This document shows, one piece after another, positions 22,627 through 37,300 of a stretch of DNA of 64,000 nucleotides. The stretch is from Azolla caroliniana. Taxonomy: Eukaryota; Polypodiophyta. The stretch lies in assembly GCA_043228905.1 (NCBI GenBank), contig JBHGNT010000050.1, positions 115,177-179,176 on the forward strand. The letters run 5' to 3'. Each line of letters opens with the position of its first letter. Within the stretch, counting starts at the first letter, position 1. Made by a program: the position numbers and the translations under genes. Below the pieces are notes generated by a model that searched no databases, was not told where the DNA came from, and saw only the letters and a program-made list of their open reading frames with translations.

Positions 22627-24940
22627 CTTCGATTTGCATGTTTGAACACAGAAATCCGATATCACACGAGCCAGGTATGACCATTTTAATTCACTCACTG
22701 GCTCTTCTCAACTCCCTCCTCAAATATGCTAATTTCCTCATGTCTCTCGACCTGAGTTTCAAAATCTCAATTTTTTAATTCTATATCATAGCTAGCGTTG
22801 TTAGCTTCGATTCGCATGTTTGAACACAAAAATCCGATATCACACGAGCCAGGTATGAACATTTTAATTTACTCACTAGCTCTTCTCAACTCCCTCCTCA
22901 AATATTGTAATTTCTTCATGTCTCTCGACCTGAGTTTCAAAATCTCGATTATTTAATTCTATATCATAGCTAGCGTTGTTATCTTCGATTCGCATGTTTG
23001 AACACAAAAATCCGATATCACACGTGCCAGGTCTGAACATTTTAATTTACTGACTGGCTCTTCTCAACTCCTTCTTGAAATATGCTAATTTCCTCATGTC
23101 TCTCGACCTGAGTTTCAAAATCTCGATTTTTTAATTCTATATGATAGCTAGCGTTGTTAGCTTCGATTCGCATGTTTGAACACAAAAATCCGATATCACA
23201 CGAGCCAGATATGAACATTTTAATTTACTCACTAGCTCTTCTCAACTCCCTCCTCAAATATTCTAATTTCTTCATGTCTTTCGACCTGAGTTTCAAAATC
23301 TCGATTATTTAATTCTATATCATAGCTAGCGTTCTTATCTTCGATTCGCATGTTTGAACATAAAAATCCGATATCAGACGTGCCAGGTATGAACATTTTA
23401 ATTTACTCACTGGCTCTTCTCAACTCCTTCTTCAAATATGCTAATTTCCTCATGTCTCTCGACCTGAGTTTCAAAATCACGATTTTTTAATTCTATATCA
23501 TAGCTAGCCTTGTTAGTTTCGATTCGCATGTTTGAACACAGAAATCCGATATCACACGAGCCAGGTATGACCATTTTAATTTACTCACTCGCTCTTCTCA
23601 ACTCCCTCCTCAAATATGCTAATTTCCTCATGTCTCTCGACCTGAGTTTCAAAATCACGAATTTTTAATTCTATATCATAGCTAGGCTTGTTAGTTTCGA
23701 TTCGCATTTTTGAACACAGAAATCCGATATCACACGAGCCAGGTATGACCATTTTAATTTACTCACTCGCTCTTCTCAACTCCCTCCTCCAACATGCTAA
23801 TTTCCTCATGTCTTTAGACGTCAGTTTCAAAATCTTGATTTTTTAATTCTATATCATAGCTAGCCTTGTTAGCTTCGATTTGCATGTTTGAACACAGAAA
23901 TCCGATATCACACGAGCCAGGTATGACCATTTTAATTTACTCACACGCTCTTCTCAACTCCCTCCTCAAATATGCTAATTTCGGCATGTCTCTCGACCTG
24001 AGTTTCAAAATCTTGATTTTTTAATTCTATATCATAGCTAGCCTTGTTAGTTTCGATTCGCATGTTTGAACACAGAAATCCGATATCACACGAGCCAGGT
24101 ATGACCATTTTAATTTACTCACTCGCTCTTCTCAACTCCCTCCTCCAACATGCTAATTTCCTCATGTCTTTCGACGTCAGTTTCAAAATCTTGATTTTTT
24201 AATTCTATATCATAGCTAGCGTTGTTAGCTTCGATTCGCATGTTTGAACACAGAAATCCGATATCACACGAGCCAGATATGAACATTTTAATTTACTCAC
24301 TAGCTCTTCTCAACTCCCTCCTCAAATATTGTAATTTCTTCATGTCTCTCGACCTGAGTTTCAAAATCGCGATTATTTAATTCTATATCATAGCTAGCGT
24401 TGTTATCTTCGATTCGCATGTTTGAACACAAAAATCCGATATCACACGTGCCAGGTCTGAACATTTTAATTTACTGACTGGCTCTTCTCAACTCCTTCTT
24501 GAAATATGCTAATTTCCTCATGTCTCTCGACCTGAGTTTCAAAATCTCAATTTTTTAATTCTATATCATAGCTAGCGTTGTTAGCTTCGATTCGCATGTT
24601 TGAACACAAAAATCCGATATCACACGAGCCAGATATGAACATTTTAATTTACTCACTAGCTCTTCTCAACTCCCTCCTCAAATATTGTAATTTCTTCATG
24701 TCTCTCGACCTGAGTTTCAAAATCTCGATTATTTAATTCTATATCATAGCTAGCGTTCTTATCTTCGATTCGCATGTTTGAACACAAAAATCCGATATCA
24801 GACGTGCCAGGTATGAACATTTTAATTTACTCACTGGCTCTTCTCCACTCCTTCTTCAAATATGCTAATTTCCTCATGTCTCTCGACCTGAGTTTCAAAA
24901 TCACGATTTTTTAATTCTATATCATAGCTAGCCTTGTTAG
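22627..24940 (+). repeat. 13-monomer tandem duplication, first copy (2,314 bp)
   Basis: Recurs at an offset of 2,314 bp (13 x 178). Anchors are gaacataaaa at 23,356 and 25,670, aatcacgaat at 23,653 and 25,967, and the ctccactcc variant at about 24,845 and 27,159. The private change ttcactcactgg at 22,692 is absent from copy two. Confidence 0.87.
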
Positions 24941-27254
24941 TTTCGATTTGCATGTTTGAACACAGAAATCCGATATCACACGAGCCAGGTATGACCATTT
25001 TAATTTACTCACTGGCTCTTCTCAACTCCCTCCTCAAATATGCTAATTTCCTCATGTCTCTCGACCTGAGTTTCAAAATCTCAATTTTTTAATTCTATAT
25101 CATAGCTAGCGTTGTTAGCTTCGATTCGCATGTTTGAACACAAAAATCCGATATCACACGAGCCAGGTATGAACATTTTAATTTACTCACTAGCTCTTCT
25201 CAACTCCCTCCTCAAATATTGTAATTTCTTCATGTCTCTCGACCTGAGTTTCAAAATCTCGATTATTTAATTCTATATCATAGCTAGCGTTGTTATCTTC
25301 GATTCGCATGTTTGAACACAAAAATCCGATATCACACGTGCCAGGTCTGAACATTTTAATTTACTGACTGGCTCTTCTCAACTCCTTCTTGAAATATGCT
25401 AATTTCCTCATGTCTCTCGACCTGAGTTTCAAAATCTCGATTTTTTAATTCTATATGATAGCTAGCGTTGTTAGCTTCGATTCGCATGTTTGAACACAAA
25501 AATCCGATATCACACGAGCCAGATATGAACATTTTAATTTACTCACTAGCTCTTCTCAACTCCCTCCTCAAATATTCTAATTTCTTCATGTCTTTCGACC
25601 TGAGTTTCAAAATCTCGATTATTTAATTCTATATCATAGCTAGCGTTCTTATCTTCGATTCGCATGTTTGAACATAAAAATCCGATATCAGACGTGCCAG
25701 GTATGAACATTTTAATTTACTCACTGGCTCTTCTCAACTCCTTCTTCAAATATGCTAATTTCCTCATGTCTCTCGACCTGAGTTTCAAAATCACGATTTT
25801 TTAATTCTATATCATAGCTAGCCTTGTTAGTTTCGATTCGCATGTTTGAACACAGAAATCCGATATCACACGAGCCAGGTATGACCATTTTAATTTACTC
25901 ACTCGCTCTTCTCAACTCCCTCCTCAAATATGCTAATTTCCTCATGTCTCTCGACCTGAGTTTCAAAATCACGAATTTTTAATTCTATATCATAGCTAGG
26001 CTTGTTAGTTTCGATTCGCATTTTTGAACACAGAAATCCGATATCACACGAGCCAGGTATGACCATTTTAATTTACTCACTCGCTCTTCTCAACTCCCTC
26101 CTCCAACATGCTAATTTCCTCATGTCTTTAGACGTCAGTTTCAAAATCTTGATTTTTTAATTCTATATCATAGCTAGCCTTGTTAGCTTCGATTTGCATG
26201 TTTGAACACAGAAATCCGATATCACACGAGCCAGGTATGACCATTTTAATTTACTCACACGCTCTTCTCAACTCCCTCCTCAAATATGCTAATTTCGGCA
26301 TGTCTCTCGACCTGAGTTTCAAAATCTTGATTTTTTAATTCTATATCATAGCTAGCCTTGTTAGTTTCGATTCGCATGTTTGAACACAGAAATCCGATAT
26401 CACACGAGCCAGGTATGACCATTTTAATTTACTCACTCGCTCTTCTCAACTCCCTCCTCCAACATGCTAATTTCCTCATGTCTTTCGACGTCAGTTTCAA
26501 AATCTTGATTTTTTAATTCTATATCATAGCTAGCGTTGTTAGCTTCGATTCGCATGTTTGAACACAGAAATCCGATATCACACGAGCCAGATATGAACAT
26601 TTTAATTTACTCACTAGCTCTTCTCAACTCCCTCCTCAAATATTGTAATTTCTTCATGTCTCTCGACCTGAGTTTCAAAATCGCGATTATTTAATTCTAT
26701 ATCATAGCTAGCGTTGTTATCTTCGATTCGCATGTTTGAACACAAAAATCCGATATCACACGTGCCAGGTCTGAACATTTTAATTTACTGACTGGCTCTT
26801 CTCAACTCCTTCTTGAAATATGCTAATTTCCTCATGTCTCTCGACCTGAGTTTCAAAATCTCAATTTTTTAATTCTATATCATAGCTAGCGTTGTTAGCT
26901 TCGATTCGCATGTTTGAACACAAAAATCCGATATCACACGAGCCAGATATGAACATTTTAATTTACTCACTAGCTCTTCTCAACTCCCTCCTCAAATATT
27001 GTAATTTCTTCATGTCTCTCGACCTGAGTTTCAAAATCTCGATTATTTAATTCTATATCATAGCTAGCGTTCTTATCTTCGATTCGCATGTTTGAACACA
27101 AAAATCCGATATCAGACGTGCCAGGTATGAACATTTTAATTTACTCACTGGCTCTTCTCCACTCCTTCTTCAAATATGCTAATTTCCTCATGTCTCTCGA
27201 CCTGAGTTTCAAAATCACGATTTTTTAATTCTATATCATAGCTAGCCTTGTTAG
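24941..27254 (+). repeat. 13-monomer tandem duplication, second copy
   Basis: Direct copy of 22,627-24,940. It diverges near 27,255 where the next monomer has gattcgcatg and cactcgctc in place of gatttgcatg and cactggctc. Its last eight monomers (1,424 bp from 25,967 to 27,391) recur at 34,511-35,935 and 43,412-44,836, without the ctccactcc variant. Confidence 0.86.
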
Positions 27255-27264
27255 TTTCGATTCG

Positions 27265-30200
27265 CATGTTTGAACACAGAAATCCGATATCACACGAGCC
27301 AGGTATGACCATTTTAATTTACTCACTCGCTCTTCTCAACTCCCTCCTCAAATATGCTAATTTCCTCATGTCTCTCGACCTGAGTTTCAAAATCACGAAT
27401 TTTTAATTCTATATCATAGCTAGGCTTGTTAGTTTCGATTCGCATTTTTGAACACAGAAATCCGATATCACACGAGCCAGGTATGACCATTTTAATTTAC
27501 TCACTCGCTCTTCTCAACTCCCTCCTCCAACATGCTAATTTCCTCATGTCTTTAGACGTCAGTTTCAAAATCTTGATTATTTAATTCTATATCATAGCTA
27601 GCCTTGTTAGCTTCGATTTGCATGTTTGAACACAGAAATCCGATATCACACGAGCCAGGTATGACCATTTTAATTTACTCACACGCTCTTCTCAACTCCC
27701 TCCTCAAATATGCTAATTTCGGCATGTCTCTCGACCTGAGTTTCAAAATCTTGATTTTTTAATTCTATATCATAGCTAGCCTTGTTAGTTTCGATTCGCA
27801 TGTTTGAACACAGAAATCCGATATCACACGAGCCAGGTATGACCATTTTAATTTACTCACTCGCTCTTCTCAACTCCCTCCTCCAACATGCTAATTTCCT
27901 CATGTCTTTAGACGTCAGTTTCAAAATCTTGATTTTTTAATTCTATATCATAGCTAGCCTTGTTAGCTTCGATTTGCATGTTTGAACACAGAAATCCGAT
28001 ATCACACGAGCCAGGTATGACCATTTTAATTTACTCACACGCTCTTCTCAACTCCCTCCTCAAATATGCTAATTTCGGCATGTCTCTCGACCTGAGTTTC
28101 AAAATCTTGATTTTTTAATTCTATATCATAGCTAGACTTGTTAGTTTCGATTCGCATGTTTGAACACAGAAATCCGATATCACACGAGCCAGGTATGACC
28201 ATTTTAATTTACTCACTCGCTCTTCTCAACTCCCTCCTCAAATATTCTAATTTCCTCATGTCTCTCGACCTGAGTTTCAAAATCTCGATTTTTTAATTCT
28301 ATGTCATAGCTAGCCTTGTTAGCTTCGATTCACATGTTTGAACACAGAAATCCGATATCACACGAGCCAGGTATGACCATTTTAATTTACTCACTCGCTC
28401 TTCTCAACTCCCTCCTCCAACATGCTAATTTCCTCATGTCTTTTGACGTCAGTTTCAAAATCTCGATTTTTTAATTCTATATCATAGCTAGCCTTGTTAG
28501 CTTCGATTTGCATGTTTGAACACAGAAATCCGATATCACACGAGCCAGGTATGACCATTTTAATTTACTCACACGCTCTTCTCAACTCCCTCCTCAAATA
28601 TGCTAATTTCGGCATGTCTCTCGACCTGAGTTTCAAAATCTTGATTTTTTAATTCTATATCATAGCTAGCCTTGTTAGTTTCGATTCGCATGTTTGAACA
28701 CAGAAATCCGATATCACACGAGCCAGGTATGACCATTTTAATTTACTCACTCGCTCTTCTCAACTCCCTCCTCCAACATGCTAATTTCCTCATGTCTTTA
28801 GACGTCAGTTTCAAAATCTTGATTTTTTAATTCTATATCATAGCTAGCCTTGTTAGCTTCGATTTGCATGTTTGAACACAGAAATCCGATATCACACGAG
28901 CCAGGTATGACCATTTTAATTTACTCACACGCTCTTCTCAACTCCCTCCTCAAATATGCTAATTTCGGCATGTCTCTCGACCTGAGTTTCAAAATCTTGA
29001 TTTTTTAATTCTATATCATAGCTAGCCTTGTTAGTTTCGATTCGCATGTTTGAACACAGAAATCCGATATCACACGAGCCAGGTATGACCATTTTAATTT
29101 ACTCACTCGCTCTTCTCAACTCCCTCCTCAAATATTCTAATTTCCTCATGTCTCTCGACCTGAGTTTCAAAATCTCGATTTTTTAATTCTATGTCATAGC
29201 TAGCCTTGTTAGCTTCGATTCACATGTTTGAACACAGAAATCCGATATCACACGAGCCAGGTATGACCATTTTAATTTACTCACTCGCTCTTCTCAACTC
29301 CCTCCTCCAACATGCTAATTTCCTCATGTCTTTTGACGTCAGTTTCAAAATCTCGATTTTTTAATTCTATATCATAGCTAGCCTTGTTAGCTTCGATTCG
29401 CATGTTTGAACACAGAAATCCGATATCACACGAGCCAGGTATGACCATTTTAATTTACTCACTCGCTCTTCTCAACTCCCTCCTCCAACATGCTAATTTC
29501 CTCATGTCTTTCGACGTCAGTTTCAAAATCTCGATTTTTTAATTCTATATCATAGCTAGCCTTGTTAGCTTCGATTTGCATGTTTGAACGCAGAAATCCG
29601 ATATCACACGAGCCAGGTATGACCATTTTAATTTACTCACTGGCTCTTCTCAACTCCCTCCTCAAATATGCTAATTTCCTCATGTCTCTCGACCTGAGTT
29701 TCAAAATCTCGATTTTTTAATTCTATATCATAGCTAGCCTTGTTAGCTTCGATTTGCATGTTTGAACACAGAAATCCGATATCACACGAGCCAGGTATGA
29801 ACATTTTAATTTACTCACTCGCTCTTCTCAACTCCCTCCTCCAACATGCTAATTTCCTCATGTCTTTCGACGTCAGTTTCAAAATCTCGATTTTTTAATT
29901 CTATATCATAGGTAGCCTTGTTAGCTTCGATTTGCATGTTTGAACACAGAAATCCGATATCACACGAGCCAGGTATGACCATTTTAATTTACTCACTGGC
30001 TCTTCTCAACTCCCTCCTCAAATATGCTAATTTCCTCATGTCTCTCGACCTGAGTTTCAAAATCTCAATTTTTTAATTCTATATCATAGCTAGCGTTGTT
30101 AGCTTCGATTCGCATGTTTGAACACAAAAATCCGATATCACACGAGCCAGGTATGAACATTTTAATTTACTCACTAGCTCTTCTCAACTCCCTCCTCAAA

Positions 30201-30824
30201 TATTGTAATTTCTTCATGTCTCTCGACCTGAGTTTCAAAATCTCGATTATTTAATTCTATATCATAGCTAGCGTTGTTATCTTCGATTCGCATGTTTGAA
30301 CACAAAAATCCGATATCACACGTGCCAGGTCTGAACATTTTAATTTACTGACTGGCTCTTCTCAACTCCTTCTTGAAATATGCTAATTTCCTCATGTCTC
30401 TCGACCTGAGTTTCAAAATCTCGATTTTTTAATTCTATATGATAGCTAGCGTTGTTAGCTTCGATTCGCATGTTTGAACACAAAAATCCGATATCACACG
30501 AGCCAGGTATGAACATTTTAATTTACTCACTACCTCTTCTCAACTCCCTCCTCAAATATTCTAATTTCCTCATGTCTTTCGACGTGAGTTTCAAAATCTT
30601 GATTTTTAAATTCTATATCAAAGCTAGCGTTGTTAGCTTCGATTCGCATGTTTGAACAGAGAAATCGGATATCACACGTGCCAGGTTTGACCAGTTTAAT
30701 TTACTCACTGGCTCTTCTCAACTCCCTCCTCAAATATGCTAATTTCCTCATGTCTCTCGACCTGAGTTTCAAAATCTCGATTTTTTAATTCTATGTCATA
30801 GCTAGCGTTGTTAGCTTCGATTCG
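27265..30824 (+). repeat. 20-monomer higher-order repeat, first copy (3,560 bp)
   Basis: Recurs immediately to the right at 3,560 bp (20 x 178): aatcacgaat at 27,391, 30,951 and 34,511; gctagacttg at about 28,131 and 31,691; gaacagag at 30,654 and 34,214. Private changes are gaacgcag (29,590) and tacctcttc (about 30,532). Inside it is a 5-monomer (890 bp) sub-repeat marked by ttttgacgtcag at 28,441 and 29,331. Confidence 0.9.
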
Positions 30825-33800
30825 CATGTTTGAACACAGAAATCCGATATCACACGAGCCAGGTATGACCATTTTAATTTACTCACTCGCTCTTCTCAAC
30901 TCCCTCCTCAAATATGCTAATTTCCTCATGTCTCTCGACCTGAGTTTCAAAATCACGAATTTTTAATTCTATATCATAGCTAGGCTTGTTAGTTTCGATT
31001 CGCATTTTTGAACACAGAAATCCGATATCACACGAGCCAGGTATGACCATTTTAATTTACTCACTCGCTCTTCTCAACTCCCTCCTCCAACATGCTAATT
31101 TCCTCATGTCTTTAGACGTCAGTTTCAAAATCTTGATTATTTAATTCTATATCATAGCTAGCCTTGTTAGCTTCGATTTGCATGTTTGAACACAGAAATC
31201 CGATATCACACGAGCCAGGTATGACCATTTTAATTTACTCACACGCTCTTCTCAACTCCCTCCTCAAATATGCTAATTTCGGCATGTCTCTCGACCTGAG
31301 TTTCAAAATCTTGATTTTTTAATTCTATATCATAGCTAGCCTTGTTAGTTTCGATTCGCATGTTTGAACACAGAAATCCGATATCACACGAGCCAGGTAT
31401 GACCATTTTAATTTACTCACTCGCTCTTCTCAACTCCCTCCTCCAACATGCTAATTTCCTCATGTCTTTAGACGTCAGTTTCAAAATCTTGATTTTTTAA
31501 TTCTATATCATAGCTAGCCTTGTTAGCTTCGATTTGCATGTTTGAACACAGAAATCCGATATCACACGAGCCAGGTATGACCATTTTAATTTACTCACAC
31601 GCTCTTCTCAACTCCCTCCTCAAATATGCTAATTTCGGCATGTCTCTCGACCTGAGTTTCAAAATCTTGATTTTTTAATTCTATATCATAGCTAGACTTG
31701 TTAGTTTCGATTCGCATGTTTGAACACAGAAATCCGATATCACACGAGCCAGGTATGACCATTTTAATTTACTCACTCGCTCTTCTCAACTCCCTCCTCA
31801 AATATTCTAATTTCCTCATGTCTCTCGACCTGAGTTTCAAAATCTCGATTTTTTAATTCTATGTCATAGCTAGCCTTGTTAGCTTCGATTCACATGTTTG
31901 AACACAGAAATCCGATATCACACGAGCCAGGTATGACCATTTTAATTTACTCACTCGCTCTTCTCAACTCCCTCCTCCAACATGCTAATTTCCTCATGTC
32001 TTTTGACGTCAGTTTCAAAATCTCGATTTTTTAATTCTATATCATAGCTAGCCTTGTTAGCTTCGATTTGCATGTTTGAACACAGAAATCCGATATCACA
32101 CGAGCCAGGTATGACCATTTTAATTTACTCACACGCTCTTCTCAACTCCCTCCTCAAATATGCTAATTTCGGCATGTCTCTCGACCTGAGTTTCAAAATC
32201 TTGATTTTTTAATTCTATATCATAGCTAGCCTTGTTAGTTTCGATTCGCATGTTTGAACACAGAAATCCGATATCACACGAGCCAGGTATGACCATTTTA
32301 ATTTACTCACTCGCTCTTCTCAACTCCCTCCTCCAACATGCTAATTTCCTCATGTCTTTAGACGTCAGTTTCAAAATCTTGATTTTTTAATTCTATATCA
32401 TAGCTAGCCTTGTTAGCTTCGATTTGCATGTTTGAACACAGAAATCCGATATCACACGAGCCAGGTATGACCATTTTAATTTACTCACACGCTCTTCTCA
32501 ACTCCCTCCTCAAATATGCTAATTTCGGCATGTCTCTCGACCTGAGTTTCAAAATCTTGATTTTTTAATTCTATATCATAGCTAGCCTTGTTAGTTTCGA
32601 TTCGCATGTTTGAACACAGAAATCCGATATCACACGAGCCAGGTATGACCATTTTAATTTACTCACTCGCTCTTCTCAACTCCCTCCTCAAATATTCTAA
32701 TTTCCTCATGTCTCTCGACCTGAGTTTCAAAATCTCGATTTTTTAATTCTATGTCATAGCTAGCCTTGTTAGCTTCGATTCACATGTTTGAACACAGAAA
32801 TCCGATATCACACGAGCCAGGTATGACCATTTTAATTTACTCACTCGCTCTTCTCAACTCCCTCCTCCAACATGCTAATTTCCTCATGTCTTTTGACGTC
32901 AGTTTCAAAATCTCGATTTTTTAATTCTATATCATAGCTAGCCTTGTTAGCTTCGATTCGCATGTTTGAACACAGAAATCCGATATCACACGAGCCAGGT
33001 ATGACCATTTTAATTTACTCACTCGCTCTTCTCAACTCCCTCCTCCAACATGCTAATTTCCTCATGTCTTTCGACGTCAGTTTCAAAATCTCGATTTTTT
33101 AATTCTATATCATAGCTAGCCTTGTTAGCTTCGATTTGCATGTTTGAACACAGAAATCCGATATCACACGAGCCAGGTATGACCATTTTAATTTACTCAC
33201 TGGCTCTTCTCAACTCCCTCCTCAAATATGCTAATTTCCTCATGTCTCTCGACCTGAGTTTCAAAATCTCGATTTTTTAATTCTATATCATAGCTAGCCT
33301 TGTTAGCTTCGATTTGCATGTTTGAACACAGAAATCCGATATCACACGAGCCAGGTATGAACATTTTAATTTACTCACTCGCTCTTCTCAACTCCCTCCT
33401 CCAACATGCTAATTTCCTCATGTCTTTCGACGTCAGTTTCAAAATCTCGATTTTTTAATTCTATATCATAGGTAGCCTTGTTAGCTTCGATTTGCATGTT
33501 TGAACACAGAAATCCGATATCACACGAGCCAGGTATGACCATTTTAATTTACTCACTGGCTCTTCTCAACTCCCTCCTCAAATATGCTAATTTCCTCATG
33601 TCTCTCGACCTGAGTTTCAAAATCTCAATTTTTTAATTCTATATCATAGCTAGCGTTGTTAGCTTCGATTCGCATGTTTGAACACAAAAATCCGATATCA
33701 CACGAGCCAGGTATGAACATTTTAATTTACTCACTAGCTCTTCTCAACTCCCTCCTCAAATATTGTAATTTCTTCATGTCTCTCGACCTGAGTTTCAAAA

Positions 33801-34384
33801 TCTCGATTATTTAATTCTATATCATAGCTAGCGTTGTTATCTTCGATTCGCATGTTTGAACACAAAAATCCGATATCACACGTGCCAGGTCTGAACATTT
33901 TAATTTACTGACTGGCTCTTCTCAACTCCTTCTTGAAATATGCTAATTTCCTCATGTCTCTCGACCTGAGTTTCAAAATCTCGATTTTTTAATTCTATAT
34001 GATAGCTAGCGTTGTTAGCTTCGATTCGCATGTTTGAACACAAAAATCCGATATCACACGAGCCAGGTATGAACATTTTAATTTACTCACTAGCTCTTCT
34101 CAACTCCCTCCTCAAATATTCTAATTTCCTCATGTCTTTCGACGTGAGTTTCAAAATCTTGATTTTTAAATTCTATATCAAAGCTAGCGTTGTTAGCTTC
34201 GATTCGCATGTTTGAACAGAGAAATCGGATATCACACGTGCCAGGTTTGACCAGTTTAATTTACTCACTCGCTCTTCTCAACTCCCTCCTCAAATATGCT
34301 AATTTCCTCATGTCTCTCGACCTGAGTTTCAAAATCTCGATTTTTTAATTCTATGTCATAGCTAGCGTTGTTAGCTTCGATTCG
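30825..34384 (+). repeat. 20-monomer higher-order repeat, second copy
   Basis: Tandem copy of 27,265-30,824, differing at only a few bases that I can see: gaacacag, tagctcttc, and actcgctc against actggctc near 34,270. The internal 890-bp step recurs (ttttgacgtcag at 32,001 and 32,891). A partial third copy continues to about 35,030 before taking another variant order. Confidence 0.9.
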
Positions 34385-37300
34385 CATGTTTGAACACAGA
34401 AATCCGATATCACACGAGCCAGGTATGACCATTTTAATTTACTCACTCGCTCTTCTCAACTCCCTCCTCAAATATGCTAATTTCCTCATGTCTCTCGACC
34501 TGAGTTTCAAAATCACGAATTTTTAATTCTATATCATAGCTAGGCTTGTTAGTTTCGATTCGCATTTTTGAACACAGAAATCCGATATCACACGAGCCAG
34601 GTATGACCATTTTAATTTACTCACTCGCTCTTCTCAACTCCCTCCTCCAACATGCTAATTTCCTCATGTCTTTAGACGTCAGTTTCAAAATCTTGATTTT
34701 TTAATTCTATATCATAGCTAGCCTTGTTAGCTTCGATTTGCATGTTTGAACACAGAAATCCGATATCACACGAGCCAGGTATGACCATTTTAATTTACTC
34801 ACACGCTCTTCTCAACTCCCTCCTCAAATATGCTAATTTCGGCATGTCTCTCGACCTGAGTTTCAAAATCTTGATTTTTTAATTCTATATCATAGCTAGC
34901 CTTGTTAGTTTCGATTCGCATGTTTGAACACAGAAATCCGATATCACACGAGCCAGGTATGACCATTTTAATTTACTCACTCGCTCTTCTCAACTCCCTC
35001 CTCCAACATGCTAATTTCCTCATGTCTTTCGACGTCAGTTTCAAAATCTTGATTTTTTAATTCTATATCATAGCTAGCGTTGTTAGCTTCGATTCGCATG
35101 TTTGAACACAGAAATCCGATATCACACGAGCCAGATATGAACATTTTAATTTACTCACTAGCTCTTCTCAACTCCCTCCTCAAATATTGTAATTTCTTCA
35201 TGTCTCTCGACCTGAGTTTCAAAATCGCGATTATTTAATTCTATATCATAGCTAGCGTTGTTATCTTCGATTCGCATGTTTGAACACAAAAATCCGATAT
35301 CACACGTGCCAGGTCTGAACATTTTAATTTACTGACTGGCTCTTCTCAACTCCTTCTTGAAATATGCTAATTTCCTCATGTCTCTCGACCTGAGTTTCAA
35401 AATCTCAATTTTTTAATTCTATATCATAGCTAGCGTTGTTAGCTTCGATTCGCATGTTTGAACACAAAAATCCGATATCACACGAGCCAGATATGAACAT
35501 TTTAATTTACTCACTAGCTCTTCTCAACTCCCTCCTCAAATATTGTAATTTCTTCATGTCTCTCGACCTGAGTTTCAAAATCTCGATTATTTAATTCTAT
35601 ATCATAGCTAGCGTTCTTATCTTCGATTCGCATGTTTGAACACAAAAATCCGATATCAGACGTGCCAGGTATGAACATTTTAATTTACTCACTGGCTCTT
35701 CTCAACTCCTTCTTCAAATATGCTAATTTCCTCATGTCTCTCGACCTGAGTTTCAAAATCACGATTTTTTAATTCTATATCATAGCTAGCCTTGTTAGTT
35801 TCGATTCGCATGTTTGAACACAGAAATCCGATATCACACGAGCCAGGTATGACCATTTTAATTTACTCACTGGCTCTTCTCAACTCCCTCCTCAAATATG
35901 CTAATTTCCTCATGTCTCTCGACCTGAGTTTCAAAATCACGAATTTTTAATTCTATATCATAGCTAGGCTTGTTAGTTTCGATTCGCATTTTTGAACACA
36001 GAAATCCGATATCACACGAGCCAGGTATGACCATTTTAATTTACTCACTCGCTCTTCTCAACTCCCTCCTCCAACATGCTAATTTCCTCATGTCTTTAGA
36101 CGTCAGTTTCAAAATCTTGATTTTTTAATTCTATATCATAGCTAGCCTTGTTAGCTTCGATTTGCATGTTTGAACACAGAAATCCGATATCACACGAGCC
36201 AGGTATGACCATTTTAATTTACTCACACGCTCTTCTCAACTCCCTCCTCAAATATGCTAATTTCGGCATGTCTCTCGACCTGAGTTTCAAAATCTTGATT
36301 TTTTAATTCTATATCATAGCTAGCCTTGTTAGTTTCGATTCGCATGTTTGAACACAGAAATCCGATATCACACGAGCCAGGTATGACCATTTTAATTTAC
36401 TCACTCGCTCTTCTCAACTCCCTCCTCCAACATGCTAATTTCCTCATGTCTTTAGACGTCAGTTTCAAAATCTTGATTTTTTAATTCTATATCATAGCTA
36501 GCCTTGTTAGCTTCGATTTGCATGTTTGAACACAGAAATCCGATATCACACGAGCCAGGTATGACCATTTTAATTTACTCACACGCTCTTCTCAACTCCC
36601 TCCTCAAATATGCTAATTTCGGCATGTCTCTCGACCTGAGTTTCAAAATCTTGATTTTTTAATTCTATATCATAGCTAGCCTTGTTAGTTTCGATTCGCA
36701 TGTTTGAACACAGAAATCCGATATCACACGAGCCAGGTATGACCATTTTAATTTACTCACTCGCTCTTCTCAACTCCCTCCTCAAATATTCTAATTTCCT
36801 CATGTCTCTCGACCTGAGTTTCAAAATCTCGATTTTTTAATTCTATGTCATAGCTAGCCTTGTTAGCTTCGATTCACATGTTTGAACACAGAAATCCGAT
36901 ATCACACGAGCCAGGTATGACCATTTTAATTTACTCACTCGCTCTTCTCAACTCCCTCCTCCAACATGCTAATTTCCTCATGTCTTTTGACGTCAGTTTC
37001 AAAATCTCGATTTTTTAATTCTATATCATAGCTAGCCTTGTTAGCTTCGATTTGCATGTTTGAACACAGAAATCCGATATCACACGAGCCAGGTATGACC
37101 ATTTTAATTTACTCACACGCTCTTCTCAACTCCCTCCTCAAATATGCTAATTTCGGCATGTCTCTCGACCTGAGTTTCAAAATCTTGATTTTTTAATTCT
37201 ATATCATAGCTAGCCTTGTTAGTTTCGATTCGCATGTTTGAACACAGAAATCCGATATCACACGAGCCAGGTATGACCATTTTAATTTACTCACTCGCTC

